DNA of 64,000 nt from Cryptomeria japonica (taxonomy: Eukaryota > Streptophyta > Pinopsida > Cupressales > Cupressaceae), in the NCBI RefSeq assembly GCF_030272615.1, contig NC_081415.1, forward strand, positions 508,991,373 to 509,055,372, given 5' to 3'. The position numbers and the translations under genes are program-made. This document shows, one piece after another, positions 20,204 through 33,158 of the stretch (its first letter is position 1; each line of letters starts with the position of its first letter). The notes below the pieces were generated by a model. It worked only from the letters and a program-made list of their open reading frames with translations, made no database searches and was not told where the DNA came from.

Positions 20204-21496
20204 ATCTCCCACTAAAGAGAAATGCTTGTATCTTTGTCATCTGAAAATTTATGGGATCATTGGTGACCATGGCATCTTGGGCATCATTTAAAGCACTAAG
20301 CATTATTTCCAACTTAGGATAAATTAGACTCTTAAGCTCACCAACTCTACCAACAATCTTATCCTTATCATGCATCAAACTCTTAATTTTGTCAAGTAAA
20401 GATATAACTTGACCTTCTTAACTAGCCACAAAAATAGTCAAGGGATAAAAGGACTAAGAAATACTTGCTAACTACTTCTCATTCTCCTTTATCTACTTCT
20501 CAATATCTTCAACAAATTTAGAAAATAATAAACAATATTTGCAGATACTACCTCCTTCACATAAGGAATTTTGAATACTCTTTACACAAGTGTCTGGTAA
20601 AACCCTATCATTAGCAATCATCTCCTTCAACTTACTGAATCTTTTAACATTAAACTCATTCTGAACCCTAACTTCTACTGATTTTTCTAAAGACTCAAAA
20701 TGAGTACCTTCATAATTAATTAACCTCTTCAGCAGAGTGGAGGGAGAATCAGATGTGTCTTTGACAAATCTGGGCATTATCCTCTCCAAGACATCAAATG
20801 CAAGACCAAGAATCTCATTGTCTTCTATATGAGATTCAGAATCTCTTCTCTTACCTTGGCCTGAGCAAATGATGTTAACTTCAACTTTTGAATTGGAGAA
20901 AGAGTGGTCAAATTGATAGGCCCTTGTGTCAATTCAGGATCATCCAATTCTTGTTTGTCCTTCTCTAAAAACTCCTTCACAGCCATTGCAGTGTCTCTTC
21001 CTTCAATGACAGTTTATTTGGTCTCAATCTTCTTCTCTTCAGTCACCTTCTCCGCTTCTCCTTTTTTTGGAGCCTCAGTCTCCACAGATGTCTTTGTTGT
21101 CTCTACAATTTATTGATATGGAGGATTCTGAGTATCCTCAACTTTATCTGCTTTCACTGACTCTTCCCCACCTTTATACAACTCTTCCTTTCAGAGTAGG
21201 ACAAACATTTACTTCAACCTATTCACCTTTTGAGTACAATTCTTGTACATCTAGAAAAGATGAATCATCACCACCATGGGATTCTTCTGTGACAACATAA
21301 AAATATTCTTATCCAGAACTAACTTCAATATCTTCTTTGTTTCTTTAATAACTTCCTCATTTTTCCAATCATCAGTTTATTTATATCTAGATTTTTCTCA
21401 TAAACTCCTTTTTAGCTTCTTTGACTATTTTATTCATTTCCTCTGCATATATCATAGGGCATAGACGATCAACACATGCTCTCTTATTATTTCATC
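20204..21496 (-). pseudogene. Element A ORF2, C-terminal half
   Basis: Continuation of ORF2 left of insertion F. The codon phase across the GTCAA duplication is preserved (Asp-Lys-Val-Asp then Asp-Glu-Ile). 21496-20800 is badly broken by stops; open stretches remain at 20789-20493 and 20378-20157. They encode charged helical protein likely to form coiled coils (LKEMIANDRV, LKSLIYPKLEIMLSALNDAQ). No known domain recognised. Confidence 0.6.
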
Positions 21497-21501
21497 GTCA
21501 A

Positions 21502-24500
21502 TGTAATGTCGTGCCAGGAACCCTAAAGGAAAACCCACAACAAGGGTGAAACAATTTTTTTTTTAAAGGTATAAACATCATAAGTGCATTTACACAACAT
21601 GCACGATAACACAAGCAGAAGACTTACACCAGAATTCCTTAAGGGTTACCAATGAAGAATTAACTTCAAGAACAAATTCCACAAAATCATAAATCCACAT
21701 ATGCATCATTAACTCAATGATCACAAGAAGCCATAAGCAAATAAAGATTCAACAAAGAAAGATTGAAAGGATAAAATATAATTTCCACTTCAATAAGCAT
21801 TTACTAACATCATCAAGGAAACTGATAAAAACATCCTAATATAGGATTACATTTCTCTTCCAATACATAGCTTCTCAATAAACATATAAGGATAGATCTC
21901 ATCCAGTTACAAGGTTACATAAGATTAATGATACAATGACTACAAGGGTCTCCAAATAACAATAATCTTCAAACAAGAGATGAAGCATGAGTCATGAACC
22001 ACAGGAACACCTGTGAAGCCAATCCTCACATGAAGGTACAAATCCCAACATCCGATGGGAAGTGGCACTACCACCCGACCATGTAATTCCCAAATGGAAT
22101 CACCCCACCATGCTAGGAGATAGTTGAAGACCCTCAAGCAAGCATAAGCATGACATGGTCGACAAAACAATACGACTCCATGACAGCACAAAATGACCCC
22201 ACAAAATCTGGGTGACTCAACATCACAAACACACAAGTGAACCAACTAAGAGAGTGTTATTGCATAACTTAAGATGGATACCATGGTACAGCCTCCATAG
22301 GTCTCGGCTCACTATCCTGGTAACCTCTCTCGAACCTCGGGTTCCAACTAAGTCTCATGCGGACCCTACCATCCTTTCGTGAAGACAAGGTGGTTGGTTG
22401 CCATTCCAAGCCTTCTCGCAACATTATGAGCCCTATACTAGCACTCACCTATGCACGAGGTACAATTATCTTTTTAATGTTATGATACTACCCACCTAAT
22501 CAATTCATTAAATTGCCAGTTATTATCTAACTTCCGCAGGGTCGTAATGCCTACCACTTTGGGCACAACCCCCAAGCAAAAGCCACTCTCTCAAAGGACA
22601 CTAAACAAACATGGTCACTCCCCGAGGACCCTATGGCAAAGTAGATAGCCATAACACCACTATCAGAAACAAGTGGTCAAACAAGGACATAATGACTCTT
22701 GGCTAACCATAAGGCAAAGACACTATATGGTTAAGACAACGAAGCCAACATATATCTCTTGGTCAAGGTACCAAATATGCCTCCACAGGACGACTGAACC
22801 ACAGACCAAAGCAATACATAAAACACTTGCAACCTCATTGATTGAAAAATGAAATAAAACACTCTTGCAACAATCACATCTAATCAATTTCCAAATCAAT
22901 ATTCCATCAGGAATGAAATCCACATTAAACAACCAACCGGTAGCGGTGTTGCCAACCGGTAGTGTCGCTACTGCTGGTAGCAACCGCTACCAACTGGTAG
23001 CAGTCCTACTGATCAGTAGTGCTACTACCAATTGGTGGCAGTCCTACTGACCGGTAGCACTACTATTGCATAGCGGTGCTGTCGAACAGTGGTTCTGCTA
23101 CCTACAGGTAGAAAACACTACCGACCCACGTGATGAGGCAATCCCATCACGGGAGCGGTAAAGTCTACGAAACAAACAAAAACACATGCCTCCAAGGCAT
23201 TAAAATCAACAAGTCACTAAATCAATAACCAAAAAGAACATTCCATTTCCATAATTATTTCACGGGCACACACATATAGTGCCAATTTCCAAAATTTCAA
23301 GGAAAAGTTTACCAACAAGGTAGATGGTGAAATAAACACAATGGAAAGAATAACTAGCCAATTCTTGACAGTATAGAAACAAGGATGCACCCAGCAAACC
23401 CAATCTAAAATTCTTTCTTTCAAAAGAAGAGGTAAATCAAGAAGTTGTTTGCTATGAACAAATAACACACAGCAAAGAAGAAATGAATAATTCCTTTCCT
23501 GAATGCAACCATATGCTAATAGCATCACAAAATCAACTATATTAGGCAATCTTTCTTCCATTTCAACATTCCAAAAAGAATCTACAGGCAAATTGCATTT
23601 TCCAATCACGTAGGAAGAAAACTGAAATATACAAAATCAAATCAAAACATCAGAATATATTATCCAACCTGAAGTAAAGGCAAGTAAGGGAATGAAGGAA
23701 AACTAGTCTTACAACCCAGGTCGAATCTCCAACTCTTCCAGGAAGATTTCCAGAATTATTTTCTTCTCTCAAAATTCCTCTTCTTCTCCTGTCGTGAATC
23801 CCCATAATGGATGCCCAAAAATCTCTTTTAACCTAAGCCTCTAGGTTAAAGTTTACATTCAATCAAATTTAAATATTTTAAAACTAAAAGGCAATCAGAT
23901 TTATTTCTTTCCCAAAAATAATAATTATTTCCAATGATTAAATTAAAAAGGCCAAATGGAAAAATAAAAAGGGAAGCTTTTATTTATTTCTTTTTCCATA
24001 AATACTTCCTTCAACATAAGAATTTAACCTTTTTAAATGGCTAGGCAATTTATTTATTTCACAAAAATATCAATGCAACTTTACACAATACATTAAGCCA
24101 TTTAACTATTTAATCTAGCAATTCATCAATTTAATAAATCAATAATCACATAGCATAATAATCAACTAATTATGCCAACATGAGATAGCATTATCCATTT
24201 AAGTTAAATAACCATTTAAATAAATGAAAACACGCAAAACCAAGACAGATCAAATGATGACTCTCAAATGACCAAACCAAGGCACCATGAAACGCATAAC
24301 AGGCAAACGGGAAAGATAACCGACTGACAATACTCACATGAGTGTAACTATGGGTCAAGATGGGGTACCACACCTATCTCCTCCACTCCCATCGGATATA
24401 TCAGGCATGCTCAGACCTGTGAAACTAGGTGGAGTCAATACCTCGTACCTACCCGATACTAGTACCTGCAATGTCTTGCACCAAAGAACCACATGTGTAT

Positions 24501-24649
24501 ATAGACTGATATATATATATAGACATGACACGCACACCGATGAAATAACATCGGATAATATCCGAACCAAAATACAATAATGTTCCACAGAACAGTCACT
24601 GAAGTAACTCAAAACATACAAAAGAGGTTGATCGAGGAGGGGTACTACA
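21502..24649 (-). repeat. 3' LTR of F
   Basis: 3148 bp, plus-strand ends TGTAATGTCG...GGTACTACA. It lacks about 200 bp found in the 5' LTR at 32835-33045 and a further stretch near 30830-31040. Open frames inside it (e.g. 23217-23609) recur in the other LTR, as expected from copying. Confidence 0.9.
22930..23145. repeat. CGGTAG/CTACCG repeat tract in F 3' LTR
   Basis: Low-complexity tract built of CCGGTAG, GCTACC and AACTGGTAGCAG-like words in both orientations, capable of many hairpins. The longer counterpart is at 31040-31430. Confidence 0.8.
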
Positions 24650-24663
24650 TCCTCCCCCCCAAG
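24650..24663 (-). other. Polypurine tract of F
   Basis: Minus-strand TTGGGGGGGGAGGA directly precedes the 3' LTR. Confidence 0.8.
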
Positions 24664-24664
24664 C

Positions 24665-25099
24665 CTAGACTTACTCCGGGACCCTTACCTGCTCGATGGT
24701 ACGACCCCTGAGGGTCAAATTCCGATGCTGAAGGATGCACACGGGCTCCATGGAAAGTTGCTCGTCCTTGACCTACAAAGCATTCCAATCAAGTACATGG
24801 GTCACATCACAATGATAAGGATGAAGAACATAAACATGAAAAACATCATGGATGTAGGATAGACTCAGCGGCAAGGCAAGACGGTAGGCAACAGGTACTA
24901 TCATCTCCAGGATCTCAAAAGGGCCTACAAAATGAGGTGCCAACTTAGAACCATTTCCATAATGGATTGAACTCTTTCATGGTTGCACTCTCAAGAACAC
25001 ACGGTCGCCAACAGAAAACTGGCGATTGACTCTATGAGCATCGGCATACTTCTTCTGCCTGTCTTGGGAAGCAACCAAATGCCCACGAATCTGCTCAAC
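24665..25099 (-). pseudogene. F integrase C-terminus and chromodomain-like tail
   Basis: Minus-strand translation directly after the integrase shows a GDRVFLR motif, then [13 protein letters not shown] and a [13 protein letters not shown] block. These are standard for the Gypsy integrase C-terminal domain. The end, EPVCILQHRNLTLRGRTIEQ, matches the degenerate group II chromodomain of Tekay-like elements, thought to steer insertion to heterochromatin. In-frame stops occur before the block, at GDRVFLRVQP, and near the end. Confidence 0.7.
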
Positions 25100-25876
25100 C
25101 TACTGCTCCATCTCACGAAGCAAATCTGGGCCTAAACACACCCTATCCTCCAACCGATCCCAACTCAAAGGAGTATGGCAAGGATGACCATATAATGCCT
25201 GGAAGGGCGACATGCCTATAGAGTTGTGATATCCGTTATTATAAGCAAACTCCACAAGGCAAAGATATTCCTCCCAATGAGACTGTTGATCCATAACATA
25301 CATGCGAAGCATGTCCTCTAAGACCTGATTCACATGCTCAGTCTGACCATCGGTCTCTGGGTGATAAGCTGAACTGAAGTTCAACTGGGTCCCTAAAGCA
25401 TGCTGAAGTGAGGTCCACAAGGCCGATGTAAAGAAAGGGTCTCTATCAGAAATGATCCACCTTGGGATCCCATGCAACCTCACCACATCTTTCAAGAAGA
25501 CTCATGCCACCACTGTTGTAGTATAAGAAGATCGAATAGGAACAAAATGAGAAACTTTGGTCAATCTATCAACAATGACCATGATGGCATCATGACGCCA
25601 TGAAGAAACAGGCAACCCTACTATGAAATCCATGGAAATGATATCCCATTTCCAATCCGGTATCAAATTCGGTTGTAAAATCCCTGTAGGGTGTTGATGC
25701 TCCGCCTTCACCCGTTGACATTCCAAGCACTTGGACACAAAATCAACAATGTCACGTTTCATACCAGCCCAATGATATATCTGTCTAAGATCTGTGTGCA
25801 TCTTCTTGACACCAGGGTGTGCTGAATAAGGTGCACGATGGGCCTCAGTCATGATCAAAATGCGAAGACCCTCCAA
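25100..25876 (-). pseudogene. F integrase, zinc and catalytic domains
   Basis: First piece 25876-25502: an HHCC zinc region (HPGVKKMHTDL, then CLECQRVKAEH) and the first catalytic Asp in SMDFIVGLP. A stop follows at 25502. Second piece 25495-25100: second Asp in ISDRDPFFTS and the Glu in VNQVLEDMLR, so the DDE triad is intact despite the stop. The integrase joins element DNA to the host chromosome. Confidence 0.9.
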
Positions 25877-26185
25877 AGGAGGTACATAGATCTGTCCAAG
25901 ATGTCTAAGAAGACCATCTGACTCAAGAGTATATCAAGAATATCTACGCCCCAATGGTCTTCCAAATTCTGCCATGGCTCTAACATCCTAATACCAGGTG
26001 TCCTGAGGAAGAACTCCAAGAATTCTCTCACTCAAGTCCACACCAAGGGAAAATGCTACAACCTCATGCCACCTACGGCTCAAAGCATTTTCCACTACAT
26101 TCTCTTTCCCCTAAATATAATGAACCTCAAAGTCATACTCGCAGAGGAATTCCATCCATCTTCGTTGTCGAGCATTCAAGTTCGG
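25877..26185 (-). other. F RNase H-integrase connection, decayed
   Basis: Broken frames between RNase H and integrase. No separate gene seen. Confidence 0.6.
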
Positions 26186-26491
26186 CTATGTAAAAATATA
26201 CTGCAAACTGTGGTGAACACTATGCAGCTCAAACCGATGCCCCAACAGGAAATGTCTCCAATGAACCAACACATGCACTACAACTACCAACTCCAAGTCA
26301 TGAACTAGATAGTTCAACTCGTGATCCTTGAGTTTGCGAGACTCATAGGCAACCACACGTCCATCTTGCATAAGCACCGCACCTATACCTTCTAAAGAGG
26401 CATTTGTGCATACCATGAAATCTCTGGATCGGTCAAGGACAACCAAAATTGGAGCACTAACAAGGAGTTCCTTCAAGGTACAAAAATCCAA
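26186..26491 (-). pseudogene. F RNase H, catalytic residues lost
   Basis: 101 codons of Gypsy RNase H with KELLVSAPIL, GIGAVLMQDGRVVAYESRKL and the end HSLQYIFT. The first catalytic Asp, normally in a TDAS motif, is Asn here (VCTNAS). The Asp expected in the TDH motif near the end is missing (SVHHSL). An active enzyme is not possible from this copy. Confidence 0.85.
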
Positions 26492-26530
26492 TTTGCACTG
26501 CTCTGAGCAAACAAACTTATTCCCTTTCCT

Positions 26531-27469
26531 CTAAAGAGAAGTAATCAGATGGCCTATCCAAGAAAAGCTCTGAACAAAGTGACGGTAATATCTGGCCAAA
26601 CCCATGAAACTTCGAACTTCAGAAACATTGGTCGGTGTTGGCCAATCAACAATGGCTTGGATCTTAGAAGGATCCACGGATATACCTTCTCTCAAAACTA
26701 TATGACCAAGATAGCTCACCTCTGATTGGAAGAAATCACACTTCGCCAAATTCGCAAAAAGTTGATTCTCCCTCAAGCACTGCAATACCTGACGCAAGTG
26801 ACCCTCATGCTCTTCCATGGATCTAGAATAAATCAATATGTCATCCAAGAACACAATAACAAAGTGGTCAAGGTAGGTACAAAAAAACCCATTCATAAGA
26901 CTCATGAACACTGAAGGCATGTTCGTCAACCCAAATGGCACCACTGTGAACTCATAGTGACCATAACGAGTACAAAACGTCATCTTATGAATGTCTGCAT
27001 CATGAATCAGCAACTGATGATACCCAAACTTCAGGTCTATCTTAGATAACACCTTGGCTCCCTTCACCAAATCAAAGAGGTCATCAATCTGAGGCAATGG
27101 ATATCAGTTTCGAATGGTTACCTTATTCAATTGTCGATAATCAATGCATAATCGAAGAGAACCATCCTTCTTCTTGACGAAGATAACCGGCACACCCCAA
27201 GGAGAAACACTAGGATGAATGAATCCCTTGGCCAACAACTCCTCAACTTGCAACTTCAAATCACTCAAATCCTGAGTAGTCATCCAATATGGTGCTCTCG
27301 AAATAGGTTCTGCCCCAGGAACCAAGTCAGTACGAAAATCTATCTCGTTTCGGAGGCATACCGAGAATATCCAAAGGAAACACATCCACATACTCTTGAA
27401 GAATAGGGTGACCATCAAGAGTGATTTCTCGACTCTCTCCCTCATCCACATCCTCAAGAGCAACTGCAA
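26531..27469 (-). pseudogene. F reverse transcriptase
   Basis: Gypsy RT in one frame with a stop at 27104. Fingers: [18 protein letters not shown] and [12 protein letters not shown]. Palm: [12 protein letters not shown] and the active site [12 protein letters not shown], with FLDD in place of YVDD/FIDD; the two catalytic Asp remain. The connection to RNase H ([16 protein letters not shown]) follows. It would copy element RNA into DNA inside Gag particles. Confidence 0.92.
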
Positions 27470-28019
27470 AAAGATGACACCCTTGACGTATGCACCGCCT
27501 AAGTTGCATGGTGGAAATCATATGTAAGGATATCAATCGCTGAACTCCAACGATCCCCACTCTCCTGCCATGGTCATCTACACACTCTACTATCTTCAGA
27601 TGACAGTCTACATGAGCGCTATGAGATGATAACCAATCCATCCCCAACACAACTCCATAGGACCCCAAAGGAATGACTCAAAGGTCAACTGAAGTAACAA
27701 ACGGTCCTAGGTCCAACTCACAACAAGGAACAAAGGCATCTACAAACACTCACACACTGGTAGCCAACTCTACTTGCCACCTATCTGCCTACCTAGCAGA
27801 CACGAGCCCGCACCGCTCCACAATGGATGAAGAAATAAAAGAATCTAAAGCACCAGAATCAAAAAGTACAGAGATAGGGGTACCCCACAACACACCTGTG
27901 GTCTCAATTACAATACTCTGATGCTCAGGCTGGCAGTCATCCACCACTACAAATACTCTATGGGATCTACCTGCATCTCCCACTATCGACTCTGATGCAG
28001 CTGGCCTCTGACCACTCAT
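27327..28019 (-). pseudogene. F aspartic protease and linker to RT
   Basis: Protease active site VLFDSGALDSFIS in the 28019-27789 piece, where the usual DSGAS/T reads DSGAL. A stop at 27789 and a broken stretch follow. The second piece (27668-27327) begins with the conserved VVLGMDWLSSHSAHVDC, then the tether EYVDVFP leading to RT. Cuts Gag-Pol. Confidence 0.85.
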
Positions 28020-29274
28020 CTGGTGAGGATGTTGAGGATACTAAGCAGCCTTGTAGCCATACTAACCACAAGTGAAGAAAACTTCCCTAACCAGTCCTCT
28101 ACTCCCAGATGGTCCACTAGACTGCTGAAAGCTCTCCTTGCTAGGGGCCTAAGATGCTCCCTGAGAAGACAGCCCTAGGAAGGTCAGCCTACCCTTCTTC
28201 CATCTCTTACTCTTCCAGGACAGAGAGATGCCACCCTGCTGGCCCTGAGACGGCTCCGGTCTCGGTGGCTGTTGTTGTTGTCCACCCTAGGCGGGTGTCT
28301 GAGGACCCCTAAAAGGTGTAGCAGTCTGGGACTGATTCCCTCTACCTCTAGACCCACTGAAAGGATCACTCCCAATCTGAACTCTAGATTGGCCGCCATG
28401 AGCACGGCTAAGGTTCTACTCTACCAACCTGGATTTCGCCACAGCTACCTCTACTAAAGTAGGCTCAAAAACTCTCACTCCTCCACTGATGTGGTCATTA
28501 AGACCCCTCAAGAAGTGTTGCACAAGCATAGCCTCATCATTGCCGATCTCGACATACTGTTTGAGCTCATAGAACTTGTGCTCAAACTGATCCACTGACA
28601 ACCCAAACTGGCACAGAGCATAGAACTCATCTACTCGTGACTGCCTCCACTGGGGTGAAAAGAATCGTGCCCTAAACCTCTCCAAAAAGATCTCCCAAGA
28701 TGCGGTGTTAATGCTCACACCAATCCTCTCCTCCTCTAATCTCCACCAAATAGATGTGAATCTCTCAAGACACATGATCGCGCATCTCACCTTGGTGTTG
28801 CTACTGTAAGGATACATAGAAAAACACCGATCTAAATTGATAAGTCAGGTCTCTACCTCGAGACCGGTACCTTTTCCATCAAAGAAGGGAGGATTGGACC
28901 TCAACAAGTCCCTCATGTGCCCTAAGATAGCTGGATCCGGGTCCCTTGGGGCCTCTCTCTTTCTAGGAGATCTCTCTCTCTCTCTCTAGAATCTGCTAAA
29001 GCGATTCCTCTACCTGACCATGGATGGGTTGATCCACCTTGGATCTGGGGCCTAGTCTAGCTAGCACCTCCTGAAACATCTGACACAACTCCTCCCTTTC
29101 GGGAACCTTCTCTACTGAATGTGGTTCCTCCTGATGAACTGACTGATCTCTATCCACACTCGCATGAGTGGGTGGTGGTGAAGGAATATGGTGATCGGAA
29201 CCTCGAACCCTTCCTCCTCCTCTGCCTCTGGTGCGGCGACCAATGCAGCCACCTCCCTTGGCTTTCCTAGCCAT
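28020..29274 (-). pseudogene. F gag
   Basis: Starts at ATG 29274 with a Gly/Arg-rich N-terminus. After a frame change near 28990, the capsid block FTSIWWRLEEERIG...FSPQWRQSRVDEFYALCQ follows (28817-28416), then a Gln/Pro/Arg-rich stretch. The CCHC knuckle near 28050-28090 is ruined: its Cys, His and last Cys read Phe, Tyr and Tyr. The frame at 28184-28405 is a shadow. Confidence 0.8.
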
Positions 29275-29403
29275 GATCTAACACTGCACAAGAGAAAAAG
29301 GTTCAGGTCAAAGGCAAAGAAATACACAAGGAAGTCACACCAAAAAACCTACATAAAAGGTCAAGGAAAATGGGCTCACTACAAATCCAGAGTACCCAGT
29401 GTT

Positions 29404-29424
29404 GAAACATGGGCTCTGATACCA
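29404..29424 (-). other. Primer binding site of F (initiator-Met tRNA)
   Basis: Minus strand TGGTATCAGAGCCCATGTTT, two bases after the LTR end, normal for chromoviruses. Confidence 0.9.
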
Positions 29425-29426
29425 AA

Positions 29427-32400
29427 TGTAATGCCCCGCCAGGAACCCCAAAGGAAAACCCACAACAAGGGTGAAACAAATTTTTTTTTAAAAGGTATAA
29501 ACATCAAAAGTGCATTTGCACAACATGCATGATAACACAAGCAGAAGACTTACACCAGAATTCCTTAAGGGTTACCAATGAAGAATTAACTTCAAGAACA
29601 AATTCCACAAAATCATAAATCCACATATGCATCATTAACTCAATGATCACAAGAAGCCATAAGCAAATAAATATTCATCAAAGAAAGATTGAAAGGATAA
29701 AAAATTTCCACTTCAATAAGCATTTACTAACATCATCAAGGAAACTGATAAAAACATCCCAATATAGGATTACATTGCTCTTCCAATACATAGCTTCTCA
29801 ATAAACATATAAGGATAGATCTCATCCAGTTACAAGGTTACATAAGATCAATGATACAATGACCACAAGGGTCTCCAAATAACAATAATCTTCAAACAAG
29901 AGATGAAGCATGAGTCACGAACCACAAGAACACCTGTGAAGCCAATCCTCGCATGAAGGTACAAATCCGAACATTCAATGGGAAGTGGCACTACCACCCG
30001 ACCATGTAATTCCGAAATGGAATCACCCCACCATGCTAGGAGATAGCTGAGGACCCTCAAGCAAGCATAACCATGACATGGTTGACAAAACAATATGACT
30101 CCATGACAGCACAAAATGACCCCACAAAATCTGGGTGACTCAACATCACAAACACACAAGTGAACCAAATGAGAGAGTGTCATTGCATAGCTTAAGATGG
30201 ATACCATGGTACAGCCTCCATAGGTCCCAGCTCACTGTCCTAGTAACCTCTCTCGAACCTCGGGTTCCAACTAAGTCTCATAAGGACCCTACCAGCCTTT
30301 CATGAAGACAAGGTGATTGGTTGTCATTCCAGGCCTTCTCACAATATTATGAGCCCTATACTAGCACTCACCTATGCACGAGGTACAATTATCTTTTTAA
30401 CATTATGATACTACCCACCTAATCAATTCATTAGATTGCCAGTTATTATCTAACTTCTGTTGGGTCGTAATGCCTACCACTTTGGGCACAACCCCCAAGC
30501 AAAAGCCACTCTCTCAAAGGACACTAAACAAACATGGTCACTCCCCGAGGACCCTATGGCAAAGCAGATAGCCATAACACCACTATCAGAAACAAGTGGT
30601 CAAACAAGGACATACTGACTCTTGGCTAACCATAAGGCAAAGACACTATATGGTTAAGACAACGAAGCCAACATATATCTCTTGGTCAAGGTACCAAATA
30701 CACCTCCATAGGACGACTGAACCACAGACCAAAGCAATACATAAAACACTGTTGCAGCAGTCACATCTAATCGATTTCCAAATCAATATTCCATCAGGAA
30801 TGAAATCCACATTAAACATTCAACCAGTTATAACATGAATTCCTAACAGGCATTTAATTCATTTCCAGAACATATCCAAATCTACCAATTTGAATCTCTA
30901 ATTCGTGCCTTGATTTCCATTGATAAATTTATTAACCACATAATAAAAATCACATGAAAAATCACCATTTATACTTAACATAAAACAACCATATCAACAT
31001 GTTCACTTAATAAAATTAAATTAAATTTATAACACATACTGGTTTGCACCGGTAAGGCACATGGTCAAGCGGTGGAAAAAGCCAACCCGCAATAGTGTTG
31101 TTGTCGAGGCAATAGACACTACCTGCCGGTAGTGCTACTACCAATGGTAATAGCCCTACAGACTGGTGGCTGCCGCTACCAACTGGTAGCGGTGCTGTCG
31201 ACCAGTAGTGCCACCACTGCCGACTATAGCACTACTACCAACCGGTAGCGGTGTTGCCGCCCGGTAGTGCCGCTACCAACCGATAGCAGTCCTACCGAGC
31301 GGTAGTGTTGTTACCAACTGGTGGCAGTCCTACCGACCAGTAGCATTGCTACTGCGTAGCGGTGCTACCGACCGGTAGTTTTGCTACCTGCAGGTAGCAA
31401 ACACTACCAACCCACATGATGAGGCAAGCCCTCACGGGAGCGGTAAAGTCTACGAAACAAACAAAAACACATGCCTCCAAGGCATTAAAATCAACAAGTC
31501 ACTAAATCAATAACCACAAAGAACATTCCATTTCCATAATTATTTCACGGGCACACACATACAGTGCCAATTTCCAAAATTTCAAGTAAAAGTTTACCAG
31601 CAAGGTAGATGGTGAAATAAACACACTGGAAAGAATAACTAGCCAATTCTTGATAGTATAGTAACAAGGATGCACCCAGCAAACCCAATCTAAAATTCTT
31701 TCTTTCAAAAGAAGAGGCAAATCAAGAAGTTGTTTGCTATGAACAAATAACACACAGCAAAGAAGAAATGAACAATTCCTTTCCTGAATGCAACCATATG
31801 CTAATAGCATCACAAAATCAACTATATCAGGCAATCTTTCTTCCATTTCAACATTCCAAAAAGAATCTACAGGCAAATTGTATTTTCCAATCACGTAGGA
31901 AGAAAACTAAAATATACAAAATCAAATCAAAACATTAGATTAGATTATCCAACCTGAAGCAAAAGCAAGTAAGGGAATGAAGGAACACCAGTCTTACAAC
32001 CCAGGTTGAATCTCCAGCTCTTCCAGGAAGATTTCCAGAATTATTTTCTTCTCTCAAAATTCCTCTTCTTCTCCTGTCATGAATCCCCATAATGGATGCC
32101 CAAAAATCTCTTTTAACCTAAGCTTCTAGGTTAAAGTTTACATCCAATCAAATTTAAATATTTTAAAACTAAAAGACAATCAGATTTATTGCTTTTCCAA
32201 AAATAATAATTCTTTCCAATGATTAAATTAAAAAGGCCAAATGGAAAAATAAAAAGGGAAGCTTTTATTTATTTCTTTTTCCATAAATACTTCCTTCAAC
32301 ATAAGCATTTAACCTTTTTAAATGGCTAGGCAATTTATTTATTTCACAAAAATATCAATGCAACTTTACACAGTACATTAAGCCATTTAACTATTGAATC

Positions 32401-33153
32401 TAGTAATTCATCAATTTAATAAATCAATAATCACAGAGCATAATAATCAACTAATTACGCCAACATGAGATAGCATTATCCATTTAAGTTAAATAACCAT
32501 TCAAATAAACAAAAACATGCAAAACCAAGACAGATCAAATGACAACTCTCAAATGACCAAACCAAGGCACCATGATATGCATAATAGCCAAACGGGAAAG
32601 ACAACCGACTGACAACACTCACACAAGTGTAACTATGGGTCAAGATGGGGTACCACAACTATCTCCTCCACTCCCATCGGATATATCAAGCATGCTTAGA
32701 CCTGTGAAACCAAGTGGAGTCAATACCCCGTACCTACTCGGTACTAGTACCTGCAATGTCCTGCACCAAAGAACCACACGTGCATATAGACTGATATATA
32801 TATATATACACAGACATGACATGCACACCGATGAAGGAGAATCGTGACGTTCCCTATCTCACCAGAGTGAGTGAAGTAAAATCATCCCCTCGCATCCCAA
32901 TACACTTGCAAACATGCAACATATAAATAACGCATCGCAATATAAGAGAAAAGTGTCAGTCCATGATAAAGATCCATAAAGTAACATTATTCATAAGCAC
33001 TGAGATACTGCATAAAATCATACACCATAAATCCAAATAAAACATGAAATAACATCGCATAATATTCGAATTGAAATACAATAATGTTCCACGGAACAGT
33101 CACTGAACTAATTCAAAACATACAAAAGAGGTTGATTGAGGAGGGGTACTACA
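29427..33153 (-). repeat. 5' LTR of F
   Basis: 3727 bp, plus-strand ends TGTAATGCCC...GGTACTACA. It keeps segments missing from the other LTR. A (TA)n stretch near 32796-32808 may contain the promoter TATA box (inference). Confidence 0.9.
31040..31430. repeat. CGGTAG/CTACCG repeat tract in F 5' LTR, long version
   Basis: Nearly 400 bp of interleaved ACCGGTAG, CGCTACC, GTGCTACC and GGTGCTGTCG-like words. Inverted copies alternate, giving potential for strong folded RNA in the transcript. Confidence 0.8.
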
Positions 33154-33158
33154 GTCAA

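Larger units (their letters stand above)
21502..33153 (-). mobile_element. Tekay-like Gypsy chromovirus F
   Basis: GTCAA at 21497-21501 and 33154-33158 flanks long LTRs of 3148 and 3727 bp. The minus-strand interior carries gag, protease, RT, RNase H, integrase and a chromodomain-like tail, each with stops. The initiator-Met primer site is at 29404-29424 and a purine tract at 24650-24663. The Gypsy gene order, the very long LTRs and the C-terminal tail fit the Tekay/Del branch. By eye the LTRs differ by a few percent plus large indels, so it is much older than N1. Confidence 0.9.

Noticed and set aside
23217-23609. 130-codon minus frame conserved in both F LTRs (also 31502-31894), and a second pair at 21940-22245 and 29848-30207
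   Set aside because: The LTRs are copies of each other, so shared openness is expected. Hydrophobic, low-complexity content and no family. Worth revisiting only if many other copies keep it open.
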